Shown in pieces: positions 1 through 7,499 of a stretch of DNA of 11,301 nt. Location: NCBI GenBank assembly GCA_900155495.1, contig FTLJ01000280.1:1-11301 (forward strand). The letters are read 5' to 3'. The DNA comes from Porogramme epimiltina. Its lineage: Eukaryota > Basidiomycota > Agaricomycetes > Polyporales > Polyporaceae. Position 1 is the stretch's first letter. The number at the start of each line of letters is the position of its first letter. Below the pieces are notes generated by a model. The model worked only from the letters and a program-made list of their open reading frames with translations, was not told the DNA's origin and did no database searches. The translations under genes were made by a program, and so were the position numbers.

Positions 1-20
1 GGGCAATAAACACGGATACC

Positions 21-44
21 AAAAAAAAAAAAAAAAAAAAAAAA
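21..44 (+). repeat. Poly(A) tract preceded by AATAAA, possible retroposed 3' end
   Basis: There are 24 uninterrupted A residues at 21-44. An AATAAA hexamer lies at 5-10, followed by ten bases (11-20) and then the A run. This order and spacing is that of a polyadenylated transcript end. Directly after the tract, at 46, coding sequence of an old-yellow-enzyme gene begins in the middle of an exon, so the tract sits at a breakpoint. I infer the 3' tail of a retroposed element or transcript inserted in + orientation. Its body and any target-site duplication would lie left of the window. A slippage-prone homopolymer or an assembly join is the alternative. The tract itself is certain; the interpretation is not. 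Confidence 0.4.
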
Positions 45-45
45 G

Positions 46-273
46 CTCGCGCAGAGTATCCTTGATCAGGTGCGTCTTGCTTCTTCAGTTTGTGCTAGCA
101 GGATGTTGATAACGCTGTTTTATTAGGGCCAGGCGGACGTTATCCTCAATGGGAGGATGTTCCAGAAGAACCCTGGACTCGTGTGGACGTTCTCAGACGA
201 GCTTGGGGTTGAGCTGAGCATGGCCTTGCAGATCCAGTGGGGTTTCGTAGGGCGCACACATCTTCGCCGTTAA
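46..273 (+). pseudogene. Old-yellow-enzyme family (NADH:flavin oxidoreductase) C-terminal remnant, copy 1
   Basis: This is the tail of an FMN-dependent ene-reductase/NADPH dehydrogenase of the old yellow enzyme family, YqjM-like class. The first exon piece (46-69) reads LAQSILDQ. A 57-nt intron follows (70-126, GTGCGT..ATTAG). The last exon (127-270, stop TAA 271-273) encodes 48 residues that include NGRMFQKNPGLVW, the conserved C-terminal flavin-phosphate-binding GR segment of the family, and ends RTHLRR. The intron falls at the same place as in copy 2 (6275-6772), and 39 of the 48 final residues agree between copies. Everything upstream of LAQ, including most of the barrel and all active-site residues, is replaced by the poly(A) tract. 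No frame damage is present in what remains, so the truncation may be recent, or an assembly artefact if the true gene continues elsewhere. The family assignment is strong; the pseudogene status rests on the junction. Confidence 0.8.
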
Positions 274-1272
274 AAGGGTGTTCGAAGCACGGTTTAGGGG
301 AACCTGGCTGGTAGATATACTATTGAGTGGATCTTTGGTAAATTGTATCGGCACCATGGCTAGAGTTCGAAAGAGAGCTTCGCATAGGCATAGCAGGGTG
401 CGTCTATCACAGTGGTACAACGCGCTGGGCCGAAAGCAGTGTGAATGCCATGTATCCATACTATGGATGTATATGCGCACCGACGACATGTCATGAGTAG
501 TAGAGTATTAGAAATAGACCGTTTCTATTCTTCACCAGGCATTTTGGTGCGGCGGCCGCCATAGCAGCGCTCCCTTGTACTAGTCGTCCAATATCCAGGG
601 TCGGCACCACAGGGACTGAGCGACGAGGGCAATTTCAAACTGCGGCTGCCGGCGGCTTTGTGCAACCAACGCGCTTCCTTCAAGCTTGAAGACGGACCCT
701 TTGAGGTTCTTGTTGTTCCTCTAGCACTCAACTTTCTCATTCCCCGTAAGCAGCATGGCTGAGGTTCCACCATTGAGTGCAGTTGCTATCGGAGGCGCAA
801 CCTGAGGCTATTCACCTGTCCTGACTTCCCGGACATTCTCAAGGACACTGAACGTACCCTAGAATAATCGCGCGGGTATTGGGGCTCAATTGAACCTACA
901 ACCATACCCTAGCCAGCCGCACCTACAGCGAGGCTTGAGAGTCAAGAAGGTCAGCGGGGAGGAAAGGCTTTCCGGAAAAGGAACAGGGAGTCTGACGATG
1001 TCTCAGCTCAAGGAATGCTGGGCTGCCGCTCTGCTGATATTGCAGCTCAGGCAGGTTGCACGGGGCGAGTTTGGTGATGTGAAAAACGCAAGATACATTT
1101 GACGATCCACAGGAAGTTTGTAGACGATTACAACAGAAGGAAAGATGGTGGCATTGGCTCGGGGGGATCATGATCGGATGTTCACATATCTGGTTAGGCT
1201 GGCTGGAAGGCGCAACGGCGTGGGATTCACTTGGTCATGGGTCAAAAAAAAAAGCATCGCCTTGTAGCTCTA
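274..1272. other. About 1 kb without a recognisable gene
   Basis: I find no reading frame with family-like content on either strand. Open stretches of 70-98 codons occur at 193-496, 525-773 and 890-1171, but they lack recognisable motifs, overlap in several frames and have no convincing splice structure. A ten-base A run lies at 1244-1253. The left part is 3' flank of the old-yellow-enzyme remnant. The right part is 3' flank of the minus-strand gene that ends at 1273, and it could contain further exons of that gene that I cannot identify. Confidence 0.5.
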
Positions 1273-2160
1273 TCAAGATGTGGTGTCATATAAGCTTTTC
1301 GAAGGCATGAAGATGCTGCGGGTGGATGGGCCCACCTTGATGGAAACCAGGACCCTGGTTCGCTTCTGCTGCACCCCCCGGGAAAGGGGGCGACCCGTGT
1401 CAGTTCTAGGCACACCTCCAGCGGAGGGTGAGCGTCTCCTCGGCGTACGTGCCAGAGCTTGCAGCTTCGCCATGATACAGCGATTCAGCTGCAAGTTGAG
1501 GCCGGTGCTCTTGATCTAGAGAGGTCAAGATGAGTTGAAGAACACGACGTTGTTTTCGTGATGCGTTGCGTGAAACCTACCTGAAATATCGTGACGGCTC
1601 CATCCAGGGCTTGACGACTGCTCGCGATTGCCTCGCTATGGCCAGTCTTGCGGAAGAAGCGTCGGATGAGGCCACCAGAACGAGTAAGCTCCTGCATTCG
1701 CAACGAGATTTCAACCAGCGTCCTGCGTTTTGATAGCAAGTGAGCAATCATAGAAGGTCACGATCGAGGACCACGCACTTGTGGAGCTCTGCTACATAGG
1801 TCTCGCATTGATCGTGGCCGAAGGTGCCGTTTTCAATACTAGGGTACAATTCGATAATTGCCTCCACAATCTTTCCGGCATACTTGACTAGCTCTTTGGA
1901 TTCCCTCCTATTCTTCTTTGCAACCTGGCATCGATAGTCAAGATCTGCATATGAGTCTGCTGACCAAGCGGGCGTACCTCGGCACACTCGACGATCTTCA
2001 GTAAAGTGTCCGCGACGGCTTGAAGGGGCGGGACCGCGCTTCCGGCCTTGCTTAGAAGCTCCAGCGAGGTCTTCAGGGCATCAAGACCAGGAAGAGCGTG
2101 ACGAGCAGAGTGACCGAACTTGAAGATACGCTTGCTTGCAGTGGAGAAGGGCTTGTGCAT
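1273..2160 (-). CDS. Helical-bundle (HeLo/MLKL-NTD-like) N-terminal domain protein
   Basis: Exons on the minus strand are 2160-1978, 1924-1779, 1722-1581 and 1515-1273, with introns of 53, 56 and 65 nt (donors GTACGC, GTGCGT, GTAGGT; all AG acceptors). Joined, they give 237 residues. The start is the ATG at 2160 in the good context CACCGCCATG; an in-frame stop lies upstream near 2250. Residues about 28-61 (LKTSLELLSK, then AVPPLQAVADTLLKIVECAE), about 62-110 (RRESKELVKYAGKIVEAIIEL), then LHKTLVEISLRMQEL, IRRFFRK and ALDGAVTIFQ form successive amphipathic helices. This order matches, from memory, the helical bundle at the N-terminus of many agaricomycete NACHT, kinase and adaptor proteins, related to HeLo/MLKL N-terminal domains that act in membrane-directed cell death or signalling. 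No P-loop or kinase motif follows. After LQALAR the sequence (1450-1273) turns basic and low in recognisable content; a possible donor, GTACGC near 1448, suggests the real C-terminus may differ. The function is inferred from the fold only. Confidence 0.58.
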
Positions 2161-3290
2161 GGCGGTGGAGAAGGTGCGGGGGAGAGTAGTGCAAGCACTC
2201 TTGCTTCTCGAGCCCTCCACGGGCCCTGGGACACAGCGCGGTAGCTACGTACGAGGTAGCGCGTTGACCACACTGATATTTGGGTTCCGCATAGTGAATA
2301 GCAGCGTGGGACTCAGGAGGTGTTAGAACTCTCGTCGCTTCGTTTGACGAAGAGTGAAGGCGGCGCAGTAGTGAGAAGAGTAACTTCAATCGCATATTTT
2401 TCTGTTAGATAAATACAGCGATGGAGAGTGGGGAAATGGAAGTCCCCATGGATTGAGCCGCTCTGTTCCGTGCTCCCGTACAGTAGCACCGCTCTCTGTC
2501 GTTGGCATTGCATGCTGGTGCTGAGTGAGTTGCTAATGGGCCTATACCCGTTGATAGACTCCCACTCTCGCATCCTCCCAGAGAGCAGGAGGGCTGAATC
2601 CGGCTTCGCAAGATGTGCATGAGACGTAGAGGAGGGAGGGAAGCAAACGGGGAGCAAACGGAAACGGCAGCGAAAGTCCGAGAGGCACGCGTCTCCAACG
2701 AAGCGGCCACAGCGGTCCGGGAGGATGGTTGCGCAATAACGTGCATGAGAGATAGCTTATGAGACGAAGAAAGGGGGCGCGACTTGCATAGGCTGTGGGG
2801 GATGACTTAGAGGGGTACAGAAGGGTAGGGTTGATTCACTCACTCGATAGCGGACGAAGGTCCTAGGTACCACACGGCCCACTCAGGCTGGGGCTGATGG
2901 CCGGGCTCACTATTGATATAGAGCACATACAGGGCCCAGGCCATGTTGGCTGGATCTGCACGTTCCTATAGATGTTTTGGTTTGCGAGTTGCACTTGAGA
3001 CGGCCTAGGGGTAATCCTTGTTGGTCCGCGAACGACCAGAGACCTGGAAGACAACCAGCTGCAGTGAGAATTGCAAGTGTGCGCACGAGATATCAAGTTT
3101 CAACGGACAGATGTACATCATCGCGTCATCTTGCCGCTTTACAGAGCCGAACAGGGGAAGACACAGAGGGAACTGGGACGGTGACTGAGTTGAACGAAGT
3201 CTGCCAAGTTGGAGAGAAAAGAGGCGACGCTGCGATAGGCAGCTCGGACTCCGCGGGCCTCGGAGCTACTTGTGGAATAGGCGCCCGAAT
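2161..3290. other. About 1.1 kb between divergent genes, no supported gene
   Basis: This stretch separates the minus-strand helical-bundle gene from the + strand F-box/WD40 gene and should hold the promoters of both. Several overlapping open frames occur at 2073-2746 on both strands, and a long open frame without an ATG start begins at 2977. None shows family motifs, and their composition is not gene-like. I see no clear TATA box for either gene. Homology to the second F-box copy does not extend left of about 3291. Confidence 0.5.
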
Positions 3291-4140
3291 CCCGACATTA
3301 TCGGAAACTGATGATGATCTCGTAAGCACGACTTTTCCAACAAGTTACAACGTGTATCATGCCCTTCCAAACGGACCGCCATCATGTCTAACCCCGTGCA
3401 GCCTGCCCATGGGGCAACACGAGGCAGACTGCGCTCCAAATGCCTCACACTGCGGGCGTCTGGGCCGTGCTCAGACGACAGAGTTGTCGCATGAACGCTC
3501 CCTCCGCCAGGAGTCGACGTCTTGATCGACTCTCTCCACTCTATGTCATCGCCAGTCTCTGATGGGATAAGCACCAGCTATGGGCCCTCACCGAGGGCCG
3601 CTCGGCTACCTGTCGAGCTGGCGGAGCAGATCATCGATACACTTTGGGACGACCCAGTGTCCCTTCTTGCCCTTTCTCTAGTCCATTCCTCGTGGCTGCC
3701 ACGATCAAGATGCCACCTTTTCCACACAGTCCACATCCAAACCGCTCCGCAGCTCCAGTCTCTCGTTAGTCTCCTCAGCTCAAGACCCCACCTCGGAGCT
3801 CTCATCCACTCTGTCACTATCTCCGTCCACCTTCAACTGTCCACTTGTCCCCAGACGCTGCATGAAGTCGCGCCTATCGTCCTGCTCTCGCGATTACCCA
3901 AGCTATCCCACTGGCACTTCCGCCATCGGATCGACCATCGTCCAGCGTTAGAGGAACATCCCGGGGGCCAACCAGTTTGGAAACTATCTTTCCGAAGCTC
4001 AACGATAAGCTGCTTACGTCAATACCGTCTAGTGGAAAGACTAGAGCTAGGGCCTCTTGTATTTCGGTCATGCTCGGATTTTACCCGGGCTCTTACCTCG
4101 TTCCCTCGGCTGCATACCCTAGTTTGCACGAGTGTCGACA
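3291..4140 (+). repeat. Segmental duplication, copy A (intact F-box promoter and 5' coding end)
   Basis: This segment matches 6781 to about 7490 in direct orientation. Shared blocks include 17 identical bases (3313-3329 and 6806-6822), 18 identical bases (3484-3501 and 6976-6993), and the coding start of the F-box domain. Homology therefore covers about 250 bp upstream of the start codon as well as exon 1. Relative to this copy, copy B lacks roughly 154 bp (between 3753 and 3946 here, 7253 and 7292 there). Similarity fades after about 4060 but traces persist to the TTTGCACGAG region near 4120. The left edge is sharp, at CCCGAC (3291). Confidence 0.8.
3292..3304. other. Imperfect palindrome at the left edge of duplication copy A
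   Basis: CCGAC-ATT-ATCGG is an inverted repeat with one arm mismatch. The matching site in copy B (6782-6794) is a perfect palindrome, CCGAC-AAT-GTCGG. It is either a preserved binding site about 240 bp upstream of the F-box start, or a scar at the duplication breakpoint. The sequence alone does not decide. Confidence 0.4.
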
Positions 4141-5970
4141 TTTCTTCCCCCATCACTTCATCACCGCAAGCTGCATTTAAAGGAAGACTACATTTGTCGC
4201 ACCTATCAGTATGTCTCTCCACTCCTAAGCGTATTGTCTTCGTTGACGCCTCATGCCTTAGATAGTGCGGCTCTGCAGCGATGTGGTGTCTCTATTATTC
4301 TCGATGACTAAGATTACTTGCCTCGAGAGCCTCCTGATTGGAGAAACCGCAGCATCCAGCACGGATATGATTACGAGTACGTATCGAAAGGATCAATCAT
4401 CTCGCGCGGTACATTGATGCGTTTACACAGGCGTAGTCCCACGTTTTCCAAAACTTCACCATCTCGCCATTCAGCTGGGCGTGAGTGACAACGCGGCGGA
4501 GTTCAATGAGAGCATCGCTCGGACGTCGCACGCGCTCCGTGGCCTGGTAACGCCCGCCAGCATAGACCGGCTAGAGATTATCTTCGGCTTGTGGCAGTCG
4601 TTCGAAACGGACCAGATCTCGAGCTCACACTCGGAGGCCTACTCTTCTCTCGAGCGCGCCCTTCTGGACACCCCGTTTCAACACCTGCGTCATATAGTCT
4701 TCAAGGTTCCAGGATCGTCTCGTAGGGCTACATTCTGGAGTAAATTCTTCAAAACCGTGCTCCCATCCCTCCACGAACGAAACCTCATTGACATCCAGTA
4801 CGCTCGTGAGCTTCATTCTAGCTCTATCATGAGGCTGGATCCTGACGCGCCGCACCTCCAGCGGCCACGCAACTTCCAGAAAGCCATAAAAACATCGTCG
4901 TCTCCCTCGTCTGTTCGCCTGACGGAGCCTGGATCGCAAGCGGCGCGTCAGACGGCTCTATCTTACTCCACGACACCCACGACCACTCCACCGTAGCGCA
5001 CTGGCGCACCCCTGGGCTCGTCGAACTCGCGTTCTCCCCCAACAGCGCGTACCTCGCCGCTGCCACCGCGCGCGACACCATCGTCGTCCTACACGTCGCC
5101 CACGGAGACGTCCTCGCCACGCTCCGCGGACACACGGGGCGCATCACGTCTCTCGCGTGGTCCCCCGACAGCGCGCGGCTGGCCTCCGCCTCCTGGGACG
5201 AGACCCTTCGCGTCTGGCACGCGCGCGAGGGCGCGTATGGACCAGAGCGCAGCTTCCCGGACCACCGCGCTACCGTGAACGTCGCGCTGTTCTCATCCGA
5301 TGGGCAGTGGCTCGCGTCGGGCGGGGACGACCGCGCGTGTCGCCTCTGGGACGGCGCGACGGGGGCGCGGCGGCAGGTGCTCGCGGGTCACACGGAGCGC
5401 GTCGAGGCTCTCGCATTTGGGGCGCGTGGGGCGCAGCTCGCGGTGGGGTGCCGCGATGGCGCTGTGGACGTGTATGTGCTCGGAGGCCCCGACGACGTGC
5501 GCGCGAGCCGGCGGCGCGGGGAGAGGTGGGGGCGCCTCGCGAGTCTGCGCGTTCACGACACGCCGATTCGGACGCTCGCCTTCGCGCCTGGACGGCCATT
5601 TCAACTACTTTCGGCGACTCGCGAGTCTGTGAAGGTCTCCGCCTTGCGCCAGTCACTGGATCAGCCTGCGGAGGATCCTGTTTCTACTACGATAACACTC
5701 CCGCAGCACGCCGACTGGGTGCGAGGCGCGGCGTTCTCTCCTTGCGGCACGCTCATTGCGACATGCGGGCTAGATGGCGTGGTGCGCGTCTGTCGTATCA
5801 CTGCGGCGGAGAGCATGCTGGAGGTTGTTGCGGAGTGGGAGGACGCGCACGGGGGTGCAGGCGTCAAACACGTATTGTTTGTCCAGGACGGGAGGACCCT
5901 GGCCTCTGCCGCAACAGATGGAAGTGTGGTCCTGAGGTCTTCTGTGGCTCTGGCTGCAGTGGCGACTTGA
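3543..5970 (+). CDS. F-box-like / WD40-repeat fusion protein, 754 aa
   Basis: Exons are 3543-4208, 4262-4376, 4431-4805 and 4862-5970; introns are 53, 54 and 56 nt (donors GTATGT, GTACGT, GTGAGC; AG acceptors). The phases match, and intron 3 has a CTGAC branch point about 15 nt before CTCCAG. The start is the first ATG in frame; the frame stays open to a TTG at 3522. Residues 22-62 (LPVELAEQIIDTLWDDP, LALSLVHSSWLPRSR, HLF) are an F-box-like motif of the expanded basidiomycete type. Residues about 65-390 form a variable, leucine-rich region without clear repeats. From residue 394 there are about eight WD40-like blades with HT/HR..SPDG..LASG..D..RLWD signatures (for example RLWDGATG and LRVWHAREG). 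F-box/WD40 proteins such as Cdc4 and Met30 serve as substrate receptors of SCF ubiquitin ligases: the F-box binds Skp1 and the propeller binds the target. That role is inferred here. Exon 4 is far richer in G+C than exons 1-3, suggesting separate origins. If intron 3 were wrong, this would be two adjacent genes. Confidence 0.72.
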
Positions 5971-6274
5971 TCAGCAGAATGTGTACATGTGAAAGTGAGA
6001 AGCTTCCAGTGGTTCGGTGAGGCTCAAGTACTATGGATACTGAACTTAGGTGGCGGACTAGGACATCGGCATTTGACGTAAACTAGTATAACCTGAACCA
6101 CCGGATTTACAGACTTTATTACAGGGTAGAACGTTCAGAGCTCACTAGAACGGATGAGCGCGGTAAGCTGAGGGCGTCTGCGCACCACCAAAACTGATGT
6201 TTAATGAAAAACTTTGTCTCTAATAAACATCCTAGTAAGGAGGAACAGAATCCACAACGGGAGTATAGAAGCTC
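5971..6274. other. Convergent 3' flanks, with AATAAA at 6222-6227 on the + strand
   Basis: This gap of about 300 bp lies between the stop of the F-box/WD40 gene and the stop of the minus-strand old-yellow-enzyme fragment. The only signal I can support is AATAAA at 6222-6227 on the + strand, about 250 bp after the F-box/WD40 stop, a possible polyadenylation signal. It does not resemble the 3' flank of old-yellow-enzyme copy 1. Confidence 0.35.
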
Positions 6275-6772
6275 TCAACGGCGGCTTGGTGCGCGCCCCG
6301 AGAACGGCCACTGGATCTGCCTGGCCATGCACAACTCGACCCCAAGCTCGTCCGCGAACGTCCACACCAGCCCCGGGTTCTTCTGGAACATCCGCCCGTT
6401 CAGAATCACGTCCGCTCGGCCCTGTTTCGATGCATACGAAGTCAGCCACTCGAACCCTCAGCCCCCGGCACATCGCGCACGTACCTGGTCGAGGATGCTC
6501 TGCGCGAGCGGGCCGTCGTAGATCTGCCCGACGGCCGCGACGAGGATCTTGTCCCCGTGCGCGCGCTTCACCGCTTCTGCGAACGGCACTTGGTACCCCG
6601 GCCCGGTCTTGATGCGCTGGTGCGGGGAGTTCCCGCTCGTGGAGATGTCGAGGAGGTCGACGCCGTGGGCGGCGAGGAGAGCGGAGAGACGGACGGTGTC
6701 TTCGGACCGCCAAGAGGGCTCGTCTGGGCGCGTTTCTTCGAGCCAGTCCGTCGCGGAGATCCTGGCAGCATA
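6275..6772 (-). pseudogene. Old-yellow-enzyme family C-terminal half, 5'-truncated copy 2
   Basis: Exon pieces on the minus strand are about 6772-6485 and 6421-6275 (stop TGA 6277-6275), split by a 63-nt intron (6484-6422, GTACGT..AACAG) with a CTGAC branch point. The reading frame gives ARISATDWLEE, LLAAHGVDLLDIS, IKTGPGYQVPFAEAVKRA, ILVAAVGQIYDGPLAQSILDQ and NGRMFQKNPGLVW. This is the C-terminal half of YqjM-like old yellow enzymes, which use FMN and NAD(P)H to reduce activated alkenes. RISATDW carries the arginine that normally contacts FMN; NGRMF is the phosphate-binding segment. The N-terminal half, with the histidine pair that binds substrate and the rest of the flavin site, is missing. 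Upstream sequence instead becomes the duplicated F-box promoter at about 6781. The surviving frame is undamaged. Synonymous changes are prominent in comparison with copy 1, so both copies were probably under selection before truncation. Confidence 0.85.
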
Positions 6773-6781
6773 TACGGAGCC

Positions 6782-6794
6782 CCGACAATGTCGG
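6782..6794. other. Perfect 5-bp palindrome with 3-bp spacer at a breakpoint
   Basis: CCGAC-AAT-GTCGG sits exactly at the junction between the truncated old-yellow-enzyme fragment and duplication copy B. The equivalent site in copy A (3292-3304) has one arm mismatch. Palindromes can promote breakage, and they can also be dimeric regulator sites. Neither role is shown. Confidence 0.4.
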
Positions 6795-7028
6795 AGTCTG
6801 ATAAAGATGATCTCGTAAGCACTGATCTTCCGAAAGCGCGCATCGTGCCCCTTCAAGCGGACTGCCGGCATGTCTGGCCTGATGCGACTTGACGCTGCCC
6901 ATGGAGCAACACAACGCAGGCTGCACTCCCAATGCCTCCCTCCAACGGCGTCCGGGGCGGGCTTAAGTGACAGGGTTGTCGCATGAACGCTCCTCCTTCC
7001 ACTAGTCTTTGTTGACTTACTTCGCTCT

Positions 7029-7490
7029 CTGTCCTCCTTGGACCTCGGACACCATTCAGTGGAATAAGAACTAACCATGTCCCTTCCCCGACAACTGCTC
7101 GGTTACCTGTTGGACTGGCGGAGAAGCTCATTGACTCACTCTCAGAAGATCCGGTGTCCTTTCTCCCCCTTTCCCACCTTCTCTCCTCGTCGCTGTCACG
7201 ATCAAGGTATCTTTTGCGCACCGTCGACGTCTGCATCTAAACTGCCCCACAACTAGAATCACTCATTCGATCGCTGTCGACTACTGTCTGACGCTAGAAA
7301 AATACCCCGGGTACTCATCAGTTCGAAAACGCTATTTCCAAAGATCGATGCTAAGCTGTCCGCACCCTCACATGTCAGGTGGTGAGTCTCATTCATCCTT
7401 TCTGGTCATGCTAGTATTTGCCTGCTATTGCCGCCAGAGGTTAAACCGAGGCTCTTCCGAGTGCCTGAAACTTGCACGAAATCGTAAATT
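7029..7490 (+). pseudogene. Decayed F-box gene copy
   Basis: This is the second copy of the F-box gene that starts at 3543. The frame beginning near 7100 reads RLPVGLAEKLIDSLSEDPVS, clearly homologous to RLPVELAEQIIDTLWDDPVS in the intact copy, then ends at TAA 7238-7240 where the intact gene has CAA. Other lesions: the start codon position is CTG (7029-7031) instead of ATG. The leader segment before RLP is 11 bp longer, which shifts the frame. About 154 bp are deleted near 7290. The copy never reaches a WD40 region; it ends in exon 1. The ATG at 7075 opens a different frame. Several independent lesions make a functional protein very unlikely. Confidence 0.85.
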
Positions 7491-7499
7491 CTCGCAACA

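Larger units (their letters stand above)
6781..7490 (+). repeat. Segmental duplication, copy B (degenerate)
   Basis: This is a direct-orientation copy of 3291 to about 4140, carrying the upstream region and the start of the F-box gene. It starts with the perfect palindrome CCGAC-AAT-GTCGG (6782-6794). The 17-base block at 6806-6822 and the 18-base block at 6976-6993 are identical to copy A. The copy includes an internal deletion of about 154 bp, and it becomes hard to follow after about 7380; traces (GGTCATGCT near 7403, CTTGCACGA near 7470) suggest it runs to about 7490. Confidence 0.72.

Noticed and set aside
280..300. GTTCGAA resembling a tRNA T-loop (also near 366 and 7321)
   Set aside because: No matching acceptor, D or anticodon stems could be paired around any of these sites.
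1063..1101. Kinase-like glycine loop GEFGDV on the + strand
   Set aside because: The match is isolated. No lysine, catalytic loop or DFG motif follows, and the frame stops at 1102; judged chance.
1244..1253. Ten-base A run as a second retroposon tail
   Set aside because: It is short, with no AATAAA just upstream and no evident breakpoint; simple homopolymer.
2977..3525. Open frame of about 180 codons on the + strand upstream of the F-box gene
   Set aside because: It starts at TTG, contains no ATG until near its end, has no recognisable motif, and its right half is duplicated in copy B where the frame is interrupted by stops. It is better explained as promoter/leader DNA.
4481..4996. Separate 171-codon gene ending at 4996
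   Set aside because: It begins at GTG inside exon 3 of the F-box/WD40 gene and runs through intron 3 and into exon 4 in the wrong frame.
5157..6020. Long arginine-rich open frames on both strands over the WD40 exon
   Set aside because: These are shadows caused by the very high G+C of the WD40 exon. Only the frame ending at 5970 has WD40 repeat signatures.
6201..6932. Minus-strand open frame of 243 codons
   Set aside because: It is a shadow frame of the old-yellow-enzyme fragment; the family motifs are in another frame, with an intron at 6484-6422.
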